From positions 124,001-188,000 of the forward strand of contig JAGTXO010000048.1 of NCBI GenBank assembly GCA_019448385.1: a DNA stretch of 64,000 nt. The letters run 5' to 3'. This document shows, piece after piece, positions 21,301 through 29,400 of this stretch. Both the position numbers and the translations under genes were made by a program. How positions within the stretch are numbered: the first letter of the stretch is position 1; the number at the start of each line of letters is the position of its first letter. The notes below the pieces were generated by a model. The model ran no database searches and was not told the DNA's origin. It saw only the letters and a program-made list of their open reading frames with translations. This DNA comes from Diacronema lutheri (taxonomy: Eukaryota; Haptophyta; Pavlovophyceae; Pavlovales; Pavlovaceae).

Positions 21301-24300
21301 TTTGCGCACGGCGAGCTGGCGCGCCTGTTCCACGCGTGGGCGAGCGGCGTGGCCGAGCGGTCGGCGATGGCCGCACGCCTCGCGATCCCGGCACGCCGGT
21401 GGCTGCGGCGGCGGACGGCGGCGGCGCTCGACGGCTGGCGCGATCATACGGTCGGCCGATCGCTGCAGCTCGCAGCTGCGCGCCACCTGGCGCACGGCGC
21501 GCTGCTGCGCGGCTTTGCACGCTGGTCGGCGGGCGTCGTGGCGCTTGGCTCGGCGCGCGCGCTGCTCGCGACGCCTGCGCGCAGCTGGGCGGCGCGCGAC
21601 ATGCACGTGGCGTGGCGTGGCTGGGCGCTGCTCTGCGCCGAGCGCGCGCTGATGCGCCGGTGCGCGCTCGGCTTTGCGCGCGCGGAGGTGGCGCGGCTGC
21701 TGCGCACGTGGGCACCGGCTTACGCTCTGCGCCGCTCGGCGCGGCTGACTGGCGCGCGCATGCTGAGCGGTGCGGCGGTGGTCGGGTTTGCGCGCTGGCG
21801 CATGGCCGTGTCGCGCCGCTTGGACGCGGTTGGCATGCTCGGCGCCGCATCGGTCCGTTGGGAGCTGAGCGCACACCGCAGGGCGTTTGCGGGCTGGGCG
21901 GCGGGCGCGCGTGTGCGATTGGCGAGCTCGCTGGCCGGTCGGCGGCTGGTACACGGCGCGGCGCTGCAGGGCTTTGCCGCGTGGGCTGCGCGTGTGCAGG
22001 CGCGGCGCTCGGCGCGCGCTGGGCTCGCGGCGCCTGTGCGCAGCTGGGTGGAGCGCGCGACGCTGTCCGCATGGCGCAGCTGGTCGTCCGTTTCGGCGGA
22101 GCGTCGGCTTGCGCTGCGCGCGGCCCTCGGCTTTGCGCACGGCGAGCTGGCGCGCCTGTTCCACGCGTGGGCGCAGGGCGTGGCCGAGCGGTCGGCGGCG
22201 GCCGCACGCCTCGCGATCCCGGCGCGCCGGTGGCTGCGGCGGCGGACGGCGGCGGCGCTCGACGGCTGGCGCGATCGTGCGGTCGGCCGGTCGCTGCAGC
22301 TCGCGGCGGCGCGCCACCTGCTGCACGGCGCGCTGCTGCGCGGCTTTGCGCGCTGGTCGGCGGGCGTCGTGGCGCTTGGCTCGGCGCGCGCGCTGCTCGC
22401 GGCGCCGGCGCGCAGCTGGGCGGCGCGCGACACGCTGTCGGCGTGGCGCGGCTGGGCGCTGCTCGGCGCCGAGCGCGCGCTGATGCGCCGGTGCGCGCTC
22501 GGCTTTGCGCGCGCGGAGGTGGCGCGGCTGCTGCGCACGTGGGCGCCGGCGGCCGCGCTGCGCCGCGCGGCACGGCTGGCTGGCGCGCGCATGCTTGGCG
22601 GTTCGCTGCTGCGCGCATTGCACGCCTGGCTGGAGCTGCGCGATGCGCTGCGCGCTTCACGGGTGCGCCTGGCTCGTGCGCTTGTGCACTGCACGTCTGG
22701 GTGTGTGCAAGGCGCGTGGCGGTGCTGGGTGACGTTGGCTGCGAGCCGTGTGGATGCGCAACGCGTGTGGCGTAGGTTCGCCGCGGGGGCAGCTGGTCGA
22801 GCGCTTGACTCGTGGAAGCGGTACGAAACAAGACGCGCGTCTGCGCGCGAGCTGAGCGCGTCGGCGGCGCGGCAGCTCGGCGCGGTCCGCGCCGGGCTCG
22901 CGTGGCGCGCTTGGCGGCGTGCGGTCGGCAGGCGGCGCACGCTGCGCGCAACGGCGACGCGCTGGCATGGCTACGCCGAGGCGCGCGCGCTGCTCGCACT
23001 GCGCGCGCGCGCGCGCGCCGCTCGCGCGGCGTTGCGCACGCAGGCGAGCGCGGCCGCGCAGTGCGCTGCTCGCACGGCTGGCCGCTCCTGGGTGTGGTGG
23101 CGTGGCTCGGCCGCGTCCGCACGACGGCACGGGCGCATGCTGCGCCGTTGGGCTGCGCTCCTCGCGGCGCGCGGCTGGAGCGCGTGGCGCATGCGGCTGC
23201 GCACCGACGCGCGCGCGCGCGCCAGCCGCGCTCGCGCCGCCGCCATCGCGAAAGCCGGCTCGACGAACGGCTCGCTCGTCGCCTGGCGGCTGCGCGCTCA
23301 GCTCAGGCGCGTCAGTGCGTCGCAGCTCGGCTGCGCGCGCGAGTACGCGCGCGCGCGCGCAGCGTGGGCGGCGATAGGCGTGCTCGTGCTCGGCGCGGTC
23401 CGGGCAGGCGTGCATGCGGCGCGCATGCGCGCGCGCCGTGTGACCTTCAGCGACGCGGCGCGCGAGCGGCCTGGCCTCGGCCTGTCGCTCGCGTTCTCGC
23501 TCTGGGACGAGACACGCGCTGCGCTGCGGCTCGAGGAGCTGACGACGCGCGCCGCGAGCGCGTGGCATCGGCTGCGCGAGCAGGGTATCGTGCTGCGCGC
23601 GTGGGAGACGGCGGTGCGTGCGGGCGCGCGGCTCGGTGCGGCAGCCGCGGCGCGCGACGCGGCGGCGCGCGGCGCGCTCCGAGCCGCGCTCCGGCGCTGG
23701 TCGGGCGGCGCGGTGGTCTCGCGTGCGGCCCGGCGGGCGCACCGCGCGGCCATCTCCGCCGACGGCGCGGCGGGGACGAGCGCTGCCCTCCGCCGATGGG
23801 TCGAGAGGGCACGGTACACGCGCGCTGCGTCGCGCGCGCTCGGCCGTTGGGCAGGCGGCGTGTGCGCGCTCGCGATCGCGCGCTGGCTCGCCGCTGCACG
23901 CCCGACCGTCGCGCGGCACAGCGCCGCGCGAAGCGCGCGACAGCTGCTCGTGCCAGCGCGCGCGCTGCACGCGTGGCGCGCCTCCGCGGCACGCGCGCTC
24001 GAGCTGCTCGCGCAGGCCGCCACCGTCACCGCTCGCTGGGAGCTTGTCGACGTGCACGGCGCGTTTGCGCGCGCGCGCGCGCACGCGCATGACGCGCGCG
24101 CGGCGCACGATGCACGTGCGCGGCTGGGCGCGCATGCGCCGGCCGCGGCGTTGCGCGCATGGCGCGCCGCGTCGGCGCTCGCGCCGGTGCTGCGCGGCGC
24201 GCTGCAGCGCTGGCGCGCGAGCGCGGCGGCCTCTGGCCTCGAGCTGTGGCGGCGCGCGACGGACCACGCGCATGGCGCGGGCGCGGTCGCCGCCGCTTCG

Positions 24301-26274
24301 CTCCTGTCGTGGCGGCGCGGCGCGGTTGCCTCCGCGTGGCGCGCGTGGCGGCGCGCGACCGCTGCACGTGCGCGCGCGCGAGCGAGCGTGCGCCTCTGGC
24401 AGCGCGGCTCGGAGCGGCGCCGTGTGGCGGCGTGGCGTGCGGCGGTGGGTTCCGGCGCGCGCGCGCGCGCCGCGGTGGGCCGCGCGCTCGCGCTCTGGCG
24501 CTCGCGCGAGCTGCGCGCGGCATTTGGCACGATGGAGGCCGCGTCCCTCGGGCGCGCGCAGCTGCTCGGCGCGGCGCACTTTTGGCGCCGTGCGGCCGAG
24601 CTGCGGAGCTGGCGAGCGTGGCGAGAAGACGGTGGTGCGGCGCGCGCGCGGCAGCGCGCCGCGCCGATCGCCGCCGCCGTCGGCGCGCGGGCGCGTGCCC
24701 TGCGCTCTGCATTCGAGGCGCTGCGCTCGCACGCGCGCTGGGCGTGGGACGAGGCAGCAGCGCACGCCGCGCGCGCCGACGCCCTCGCCGGCGCTTTCCG
24801 CTCGTGGGCGTCTCGCGGCGGGCGCGAGCGCGCGCCGCGTGCGCCCAGCTCGGGCGCTCCGCCGCCTCGCGCGCCGATGCGAGACGCGCTCGGCGCGCTC
24901 GCCGCCACCGGTCGCGGCCGACGCATGCTCGCCATCGCGGCGGCCGCTTGGGCTGGCGGCGCGTCCGCGTCGGCGTTCCGCGCATGGGCGCACGCCGCGT
25001 CGGCGTGCGTGCAGCTCGAGCGCGCGGCGCACCAGTGGGCGTTGAGCGCACCGCAGCGAGCGTGGGAGCGGTGGCGGGTGCGCGTCGACCGGGCGCACTC
25101 GGCGGGTGCAGTCGCGGCTGCTGCGCTCATCGCGTGGCAGCAGAGCGGGCTGCGCGCGTCCTGGCGCGGCTGGCGCGGCCGAGCTGCCAGCGTGCCACGC
25201 GGCCGCGCGGCGCTCGTCGCCTGGCAGCACGCCTCGTGCGTGCGCGCGCTGCGCGCGTGGTCGGAGTGCACCTTTGCCGCGCGTCGTGCGGCGGTGCTCG
25301 TCGCGCGCGCAGCGGGCGCGCGTCGCGGTGCGCTGCTGCGCGCGGCGCTCGACAGCTGGGCACATGCCGGAGCCGCGGCGCGCGCGCTCGGCGGCCGCGC
25401 GGCGCGGCCGCCGAGCCGCACGGCGGCGGACGCCGTCGACGCGTGGCGCGCGTGCACGCGGCGCGCAAATGCTCTGCTCATCAGCGTCGCCTCGGCGGCG
25501 ATGCGCCGCGAGCTGCGCGTCATCGTCGCCGCGTGGGCCGCATGGGCGCCCGTCGCGCGCGCGGCTGCTCGACTGGCGACGATGCGCGCGGCAGGCACGG
25601 CGTCGCGCCGCAGCCGTGCTGCTCGGTACGGGCTGTTGGCATGGGTTGCGCTGGCCGCCGACGCGCGGCTAGTCGCGCAGCAGCGCGACCAGGGGCGCTC
25701 GCTGCGCGCGCTCGCGCACGCGCGTCGCGCGCTCGGTGCGTGGGCAGCGTGTGCGCGGCGCTCCGCGCGGCTGCGCGCCGGCGCGTTGTCGGGCCAAGCC
25801 GCGCGCGCGGCGCGGCAGGTGGGCGTCAGCTTCCTGCTGCGGCTGTGGCGCGACGTTGCGCGCCTGCGCGCGGTGCGCGGCGCGATCGACGCGGCGGCCG
25901 CCGAGCGCGCGCGCAACGTCGCGCTCGCGCGCGCCATGCGCAGCGTGTGCGCGTGGACGCTGTCGGCGGTGCGCGGCATCGCGCCCGAGTCGGCGGCGAG
26001 CGTGCGCGCGCGCCGAGCCTTTGGCGTGCTGCGCGCACGGGGCGAGGTAAAACGGCGGAGCGCGGCGCCCCTGCGCGAGGGCAGCGCCAGCGCCACGCAC
26101 GCGTTCTCGCGCTGGCGCCAGCTGCACACGCTGCGCGTGTGCGCCGCGACGTGCGCGGCGCTGGTGGTCGACTATGGCCACGTGCGCGGGCTCACGCTTG
26201 CCATCCGCTCGTGGCGCCAGTTTGGTGTGCTACGGACAGTCTTTACCAGCTGGCGCGACAGCACCTCCGCCTGA
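15319..26274 (+). CDS. Giant Sfi1-like repeat protein B
   Basis: About 3,650 residues, ending at TGA 26272-26274. I chose ATG 15319 because the Trp-unit pattern starts there. The same frame is open back to ATG 15076, but the extra leader begins 3 nt after the preceding stop and looks non-coding, and a short upstream exon is also possible. Residues up to about position 22600 of the DNA are modular: ten 372-bp modules mixed with the 459-bp block. After 22600 the units are diverged, with about 31-residue Trp spacing (for example LLRALHAWLEL). The end, LRTVFTSWRDSTSA, parallels the end of gene A. About 115 units would fit. No catalytic or membrane domain is visible. The expected role is a centrin-binding fibre or basal-body scaffold, inferred from the repeat only. 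Shared modules with gene A point to tandem gene duplication followed by homogenisation. Confidence 0.6.
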   Translation: MWACTARARALLAVGAASWRGGALGRVWPSWARATARRMRCLRAALRMRSLASARALRRWRGVAARAMAAYLLAGQAGFAWQQCGLLRGLRSWWRGHAARARAARRRVAIVAWRDAAANHALLALRSRTAGRARRAALLALHMAALRGRALVRALDRWHALPVSVARGLAVARKLGSAAPPRAFAAWRRATVRRRAALVRRSRAALGGWAVRGTLAAWRGWALLGAERALMRRCALGFARAEVARLLRTWAPAAVLRRSARLTGARMLSGAAVVGFARWRTAVSRRLDAVGMLGAASVGWELSAHRRAFAGWAAGARVRLASSLAGRRLVHGAALRGFAAWAARVQARRSARAGLAAPVCSWVERATLSAWRSWSSVSAERRLALRAALGFAHGELARLFHAWVQGVAERSAAATRLAIPARRWLRRRTAAALDGWRDRAVGRSLQLAAARHLLHGALLRGFARWSAGVAALGSARALLATPARSWAARDMHVAWRSWVLLCAGRALMRRCALGFARAEVARLLRTWAPAAALRRSARLAGARMLSGAAVVGFARWRTAVSRRLDAVGMLGAASVRWELSAHRRAFAGWAAGARVRLASSLAARRLVHGAALQGFAAWAARVQARRSARAGLAAPVRSWVERATLSAWRSWSSVSAERRLALRAALGFAHGELARLFHAWAQGVAERSAAAARLAIPARRWLRRRTAAALDGWRDRAVGRSLQLAAARHLLHGALLRGFARWSAGVAALGSARALLAAPARSWAARDTLAAWRSWASAAAERRLSMRAAQGFAHGELARLFHAWVQGVAERSAAAARLAIPARRWLRRRTAAALDGWRDRAVGRSLQLAAARHLLHSALLRGFARWSAGVAALGSARALLAAPARSWAARDTLAAWRSWASAAAERRLALRGAQGFAHGELARLFHAWAQGVAERSAAAARLAIPARRWLRRRTAAALDGWRDRAVGRSLQLAAARHLLHGALLRGFARWSAGVAALSSARALLAAPARSWAERDTLSAWRGWALLGAERALMRRCALGFARAEVARLLRTWAPAAALRRSARLAGARMLSGAAVVGFARWRMAVSRRLDAVGMLGAASVRWELSAHRRAFAGWAAGARVRLASSLAERRLVHGAALQGFAAWAARVQARRSARAGLAAPVRSWVERATFSAWRSWSSVSAERRLALRAALGFAHGELARLFHAWVQGVAERSAAAARFAIPARRWLRRRTAAALDGWRDRAVGRSLQLAAARHLLHGALLRGFARWSSGVAALGSARALLAAPARSWAARDTLAAWRSWASAAAERRLSLRGAQGFAHGELARLFHVWAQGVAERSAAAARLAIPARRWLRRRTAAALDGWRDRAVGRSLQLAAAGHLLHGALLRGFARWSAGVAALSLARALLAAPARSWAERDTLSAWRGWALLGAERALMRRCALGFARAEVARLLRTWAPAAALRRSARLAGARMLSGAAVVGFARWRTAVSRRLDAVGMLGAASVRWELSAHRRAFAGWAAGARVRLVSSLAGRRLVHGAALQGFAAWAARVQARRSARAGLAAPVRSWVERATLSAWRSWSSVSAERRLALRAALGFAHGELARLFHAWVQGVAERSAAAARFAIPARRWLRRRTAAALDGWRDHTVGRSLQLAAARHLAHGALLRGFARWSAGVVALGSARALLATPARSWAARDMHVAWRGWALLCAERALMRRCALGFARAEVARLLRTWAPAAALRRSARLTGARMLSGAAVVGFARWRMAVSRRLDAVGMLGAASVRWELSAHRRAFAGWAAGARVRLVSSLAGRRLVHGAALQGFAAWAARVQARRSARAGLAAPVRSWVERATLSAWRSWSSVSAERRLALRAALGFAHGELARLFHAWAQGVAERSAAAARLAIPARRWLRRRTAAALDGWRDRAVGRSLQLAAARHLLHGALLRGFARWSAGVAALGSARALLAAPARSWAERDTLSAWRSWVSAAAERRLALRAAQGFAHGELARLFHAWASGVAERSAMAARLAIPARRWLRRRTAAALDGWRDHTVGRSLQLAAARHLAHGALLRGFARWSAGVVALGSARALLATPARSWAARDMHVAWRGWALLCAERALMRRCALGFARAEVARLLRTWAPAYALRRSARLTGARMLSGAAVVGFARWRMAVSRRLDAVGMLGAASVRWELSAHRRAFAGWAAGARVRLASSLAGRRLVHGAALQGFAAWAARVQARRSARAGLAAPVRSWVERATLSAWRSWSSVSAERRLALRAALGFAHGELARLFHAWAQGVAERSAAAARLAIPARRWLRRRTAAALDGWRDRAVGRSLQLAAARHLLHGALLRGFARWSAGVVALGSARALLAAPARSWAARDTLSAWRGWALLGAERALMRRCALGFARAEVARLLRTWAPAAALRRAARLAGARMLGGSLLRALHAWLELRDALRASRVRLARALVHCTSGCVQGAWRCWVTLAASRVDAQRVWRRFAAGAAGRALDSWKRYETRRASARELSASAARQLGAVRAGLAWRAWRRAVGRRRTLRATATRWHGYAEARALLALRARARAARAALRTQASAAAQCAARTAGRSWVWWRGSAASARRHGRMLRRWAALLAARGWSAWRMRLRTDARARASRARAAAIAKAGSTNGSLVAWRLRAQLRRVSASQLGCAREYARARAAWAAIGVLVLGAVRAGVHAARMRARRVTFSDAARERPGLGLSLAFSLWDETRAALRLEELTTRAASAWHRLREQGIVLRAWETAVRAGARLGAAAAARDAAARGALRAALRRWSGGAVVSRAARRAHRAAISADGAAGTSAALRRWVERARYTRAASRALGRWAGGVCALAIARWLAAARPTVARHSAARSARQLLVPARALHAWRASAARALELLAQAATVTARWELVDVHGAFARARAHAHDARAAHDARARLGAHAPAAALRAWRAASALAPVLRGALQRWRASAAASGLELWRRATDHAHGAGAVAAASLLSWRRGAVASAWRAWRRATAARARARASVRLWQRGSERRRVAAWRAAVGSGARARAAVGRALALWRSRELRAAFGTMEAASLGRAQLLGAAHFWRRAAELRSWRAWREDGGAARARQRAAPIAAAVGARARALRSAFEALRSHARWAWDEAAAHAARADALAGAFRSWASRGGRERAPRAPSSGAPPPRAPMRDALGALAATGRGRRMLAIAAAAWAGGASASAFRAWAHAASACVQLERAAHQWALSAPQRAWERWRVRVDRAHSAGAVAAAALIAWQQSGLRASWRGWRGRAASVPRGRAALVAWQHASCVRALRAWSECTFAARRAAVLVARAAGARRGALLRAALDSWAHAGAAARALGGRAARPPSRTAADAVDAWRACTRRANALLISVASAAMRRELRVIVAAWAAWAPVARAAARLATMRAAGTASRRSRAARYGLLAWVALAADARLVAQQRDQGRSLRALAHARRALGAWAACARRSARLRAGALSGQAARAARQVGVSFLLRLWRDVARLRAVRGAIDAAAAERARNVALARAMRSVCAWTLSAVRGIAPESAASVRARRAFGVLRARGEVKRRSAAPLREGSASATHAFSRWRQLHTLRVCAATCAALVVDYGHVRGLTLAIRSWRQFGVLRTVFTSWRDSTSA
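15950..22610 (+). repeat. Fourth array: composite 372-bp and 831-bp modules in gene B
   Basis: The block marker ctgatgcgccgg occurs at 16006, 16837, 18412, 19615, 20446, 21649 and 22480. The intervals are 831, 1575, 1203, 831, 1203 and 831, which equal 459 + 372n with n of 1, 4-1, 2, 1, 2 and 1 (1575 = 831 + 2x372). So the array is built only of whole 372-bp and 459-bp blocks. DGW markers of the 372-bp module lie for example at 16618, 17449, 17821, 18193, 19024 and 19396. Confidence 0.85.
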
Positions 26275-26284
26275 GCACGTGGTT

Positions 26285-26327
26285 GCGGGTGGGTCTGTGG
26301 GTTAGGGTGTGGGTGCGGGTTTTGACG
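26285..26327 (+). other. G-quadruplex-capable run downstream of gene B
   Basis: Starting 11 nt after the stop of gene B there are six or more GGG runs separated by 1-5 nt, including a TTAGGG-like segment. On the coding strand this could form a stable G-quadruplex and slow the polymerase. Confidence 0.55.
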
Positions 26328-26363
26328 GGGCGTGCGGCGTGGAGCTGCCGCCCACGCCCCGTC
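26324..26363 (+). terminator. GC-rich hairpin downstream of gene B
   Basis: An 11-bp perfect stem (GACGGGGCGTG with CACGCCCCGTC), an inner 4-bp CGGC/GCCG stem and an 8-nt loop lie 50 nt after the stop codon, directly after the G-rich run. A role in 3'-end formation or polymerase pausing is inference. Confidence 0.45.
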
Positions 26364-26481
26364 AGCGATGGCTGCTCCGTCTTGTGCGAGAGCATACTTC
26401 TCCCCGTGTCCACGTCGCCTAGCGCTCACCGCATGTCCCCGCGCCGGTCCTCGCGCGCGTGCGGCCGCATAGGCGGCGCGT

Positions 26482-29400
26482 GTGAGTGCAGTGCGTGTGC
26501 GTGTCGTGCGACACACGGGCCGTCGGCTCGCGCGCGTGAGGCCGGCGCTGCGCGCGTGGCGCGATGCGGCGCGCGCCGCGGCGCGCCGCGCCCGCGCCGC
26601 AGCCTCGCTTTTGGCTGCGCACTTTGCGCGCGCGCATGCTTGGTGGGCGATCGCCGCACTCGCCTTCGGCCAGCTGCGCGCCGCCACCCGCGGCGGGCAC
26701 CGCATGGCGTGCACGCGCGCCGTTGGCGCATGGGCCGCGCGACTCGCGCACGCGCGTCTCGAGGCGCGCAGCCTGGCCCTCGGGCGTGCCGTGCGCTCGC
26801 GGCGGACGCTGCTTGCTGTGCGCGCCTGGCGGCGCCAGGCCGCCCATGCGCGCCGCGCGCGCGCGCGAGCGTCGCTCGGCGCGTGGCGCGAGGCCGCAGC
26901 GCGGCGGGTGGTCGCTCGCGCGTCGCTCGCCGCATGGCAGTCGGGCGCGAGCGCGCACGCCGTGCGCCTGTGGCGGACGCGCGCAGCGGAGATGTGCGCC
27001 GCGCGCCGACTGCGCGAGCGCGCGCTGAGCGCGACGGACGTCCTTCTCGTCGCGAGCTACGTCCGGGCGTGGCTGCGCGCGTGCGCGCGCGCGCGCACGC
27101 CGCGCGCAGCACGCCGCGCCGCGGCCGGTGCACTGGCGCCGCGCGCGGCCGGGCGCGGGCTGCGCGGCTGGCGCGCGTCCGCCGTCGACGCGGCGCGCGC
27201 GGCGCGGCTGCTGGCGCGAGGCGTGGGCGCGCTGCGCTCGCGGCTGCTCGGCCGGGCCGTGCGCCGGTGGGCCGAGGGCCGCGCGCGCCGAGTACGCCCG
27301 CCCGCCGCCGCGCGCCCGCCGCGCGCGCTCGGCGCGCTTGCGGCATGGCGTGCCGCATCGCAGCGCGCGCTCGAGCTGCGTGCCGTGTCGCGCGCCGCCG
27401 CTGCGCGCGGAGCCGCGCGCACGCTGCCCGGCGCGTTTGCTGCGTGGCGCGGCGTGGGCGGCGCGCGCGCGCTCCAGCGGCGCGCGCTCGCCCACCTCGG
27501 CCTGCGCGCGCTGAGCCAAGGCGTTGTCGCGTGGGCGGGCGCGCACAGCCGCATGGCAGTCGCCCGCTCGCTCGTTGCGCACGCAGGCCGCCGCTGGCGC
27601 AGCGCGACCATGCTGCGCGCGCTGCGCGCGTGGCGGCCGCTCGGCGTGCGCCGCGTTGCGCTGCGCGCGCGCGCCGCGCCGGCCGGCGGCGCGCGGCTGC
27701 GCGCGGCGCTCGCGCGGTGGCACGCGGCCCAGCGCAAGCGCCTCGGCGACGCGGCGGCGGCTGCTGCGCGCTCGGACGGCCGCACGGCCACAGCTGCGAT
27801 CCGCCGCTGGCGGCAGGTTGTGCGCCTCTCGCGCACGGCCGCGTCGCTCGAGCGCGCGATGCTGCTCGTCGCGCGGCGCAGCTCGTTTGCCGACTGGCGC
27901 GGTGTGAGCGGCGCGCGCGCGGCCATGGCTGTGGGGGCGCGCAGGTGGTATGTCACGCGAGTGGCGTGCGCGCTGCGGCACTTGCGCGCGACTGCCCGCG
28001 CGGGTGCCGCGGCGGCAAGTCTGTCGGCGTGCGTGGCGCGTTGGTACGCGGGCCTCTCGGCGCGCGCGCTCGAGCAGTGGCGCACGTGCGTCGACCGCGT
28101 GCACTCTGCCGGCGCGGTCGCGGCGTCGAGCGCGCTCCATTGGCGGCAGCGCGCGGCCGGCCGCGGGCTGCGCGGCTGGCGCGCGCGCGCGCGCGAGCGG
28201 CTGCGTTGGCGCGCGGCGGCCGGCGCACTGGCGCCGCGCGCGGCCGGCCGCGGGCTGCGCGGCTGGCGCGCGTCCGCCGTCGACGCGGCGCGCGCGGCGC
28301 GGCTGCTGGCGCGAGGCGTGGGCGCGCTTCGCTCGCGGCTGCTCGGCCGGGCCGTGCGCCGGTGGGCCGAGGGCTGCGCGCGCCGAGCGCCCCCGCCCGC
28401 CGCCGCGCGCCCGCCGCGCCGCGCGGCGCGGCGCGCGCTCGCGGCGTGGCGTGCCGCATCGCAGCGCGCGCTCGAGCTGCGTGCGGTGTCGCGCGCCGCC
28501 GCAGCGCGCAGCTCGTTCAAACTGGTCATCGCGGCGCACCGCAGCTGGCGGCGCGCATCGGCGCAGCTGCTCGCGCTGCGCCGGGCCGCTCGCCGCCGGC
28601 GCGACGCGGCGCGGTGGGCGGCCATCTTGGCGCTGCGTGCGCACAGCGCGCTGGTTTCGCATGGCGACCGGCTTGTCGGCCGCGCGCACGGCCGCTGGGC
28701 AACGCGCTCCGCAGCGAGCGCGCTGGCGCGCTGGGCCGGCATGCGCCGTGCGCCGCGCGCACTCGGCCGCACACTCGCGAGCGAGCACAGCGGCCGCGTT
28801 GGCCGAGGATGGTTGCGCTGGAGGGAGACGCACGCCGAGCGCGCGCGCGCGCGTGCGGCGGCGACGCGCGCGACGTCGCGCTACGTCGTCGCGTCCCTTG
28901 TACGCGGCGCGCGCGCGTGGGCAGAGGCGGGCGCGTTCAGCCGCGCGTTGCGCAGCGCGGCCCTCGCGCGGCGCGCGGGCGAGGCGGCGCGCGCGCTGGG
29001 CGAGTGGCGTCTCATGGCAGCGCGCGCCTTTTCGGCTGCTCTCGACGCGCAGCAGCTCGAGCACACGAGCAGCCTGCGGCGCGCCCGTGGCACGTGGCAA
29101 CGGTGGTGTAACGGGTGCGCCTGGCGGCGCTCGTGCCCGGTTGTAACGCTCACGGCGAAGCGCCGGCTGCTCGGCGGCGCGTTCGCGCTGCTCAGGGCGA
29201 GCGCGACGCTGCGCGGGCTGAGCGCCGCGCAGAGCGCAGGCTGCGCGCAGTTCGCGGCCGCACGGCGGCGGGGCTCTTTGCTGCGCGCGTGGGTGCGCGG
29301 CACGGTCGCGCACGTCGTGAGGCGTTCGACGGCGGACATGGCGCGGGCCGCGCGGCGCGCCGACGCGCGCATGGCGCTGCGCCTGTGGGTGGACGTGACC

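Noticed and set aside
15236-23122. Minus-strand frame open for ~2,600 codons
   Set aside because: Same reason: a shadow of the repeat array without a protein-like pattern.
26285-26327. Telomere or interstitial telomeric repeat (TTAGGG)
   Set aside because: Only one TTAGGG occurs. The rest are irregular GGG runs.
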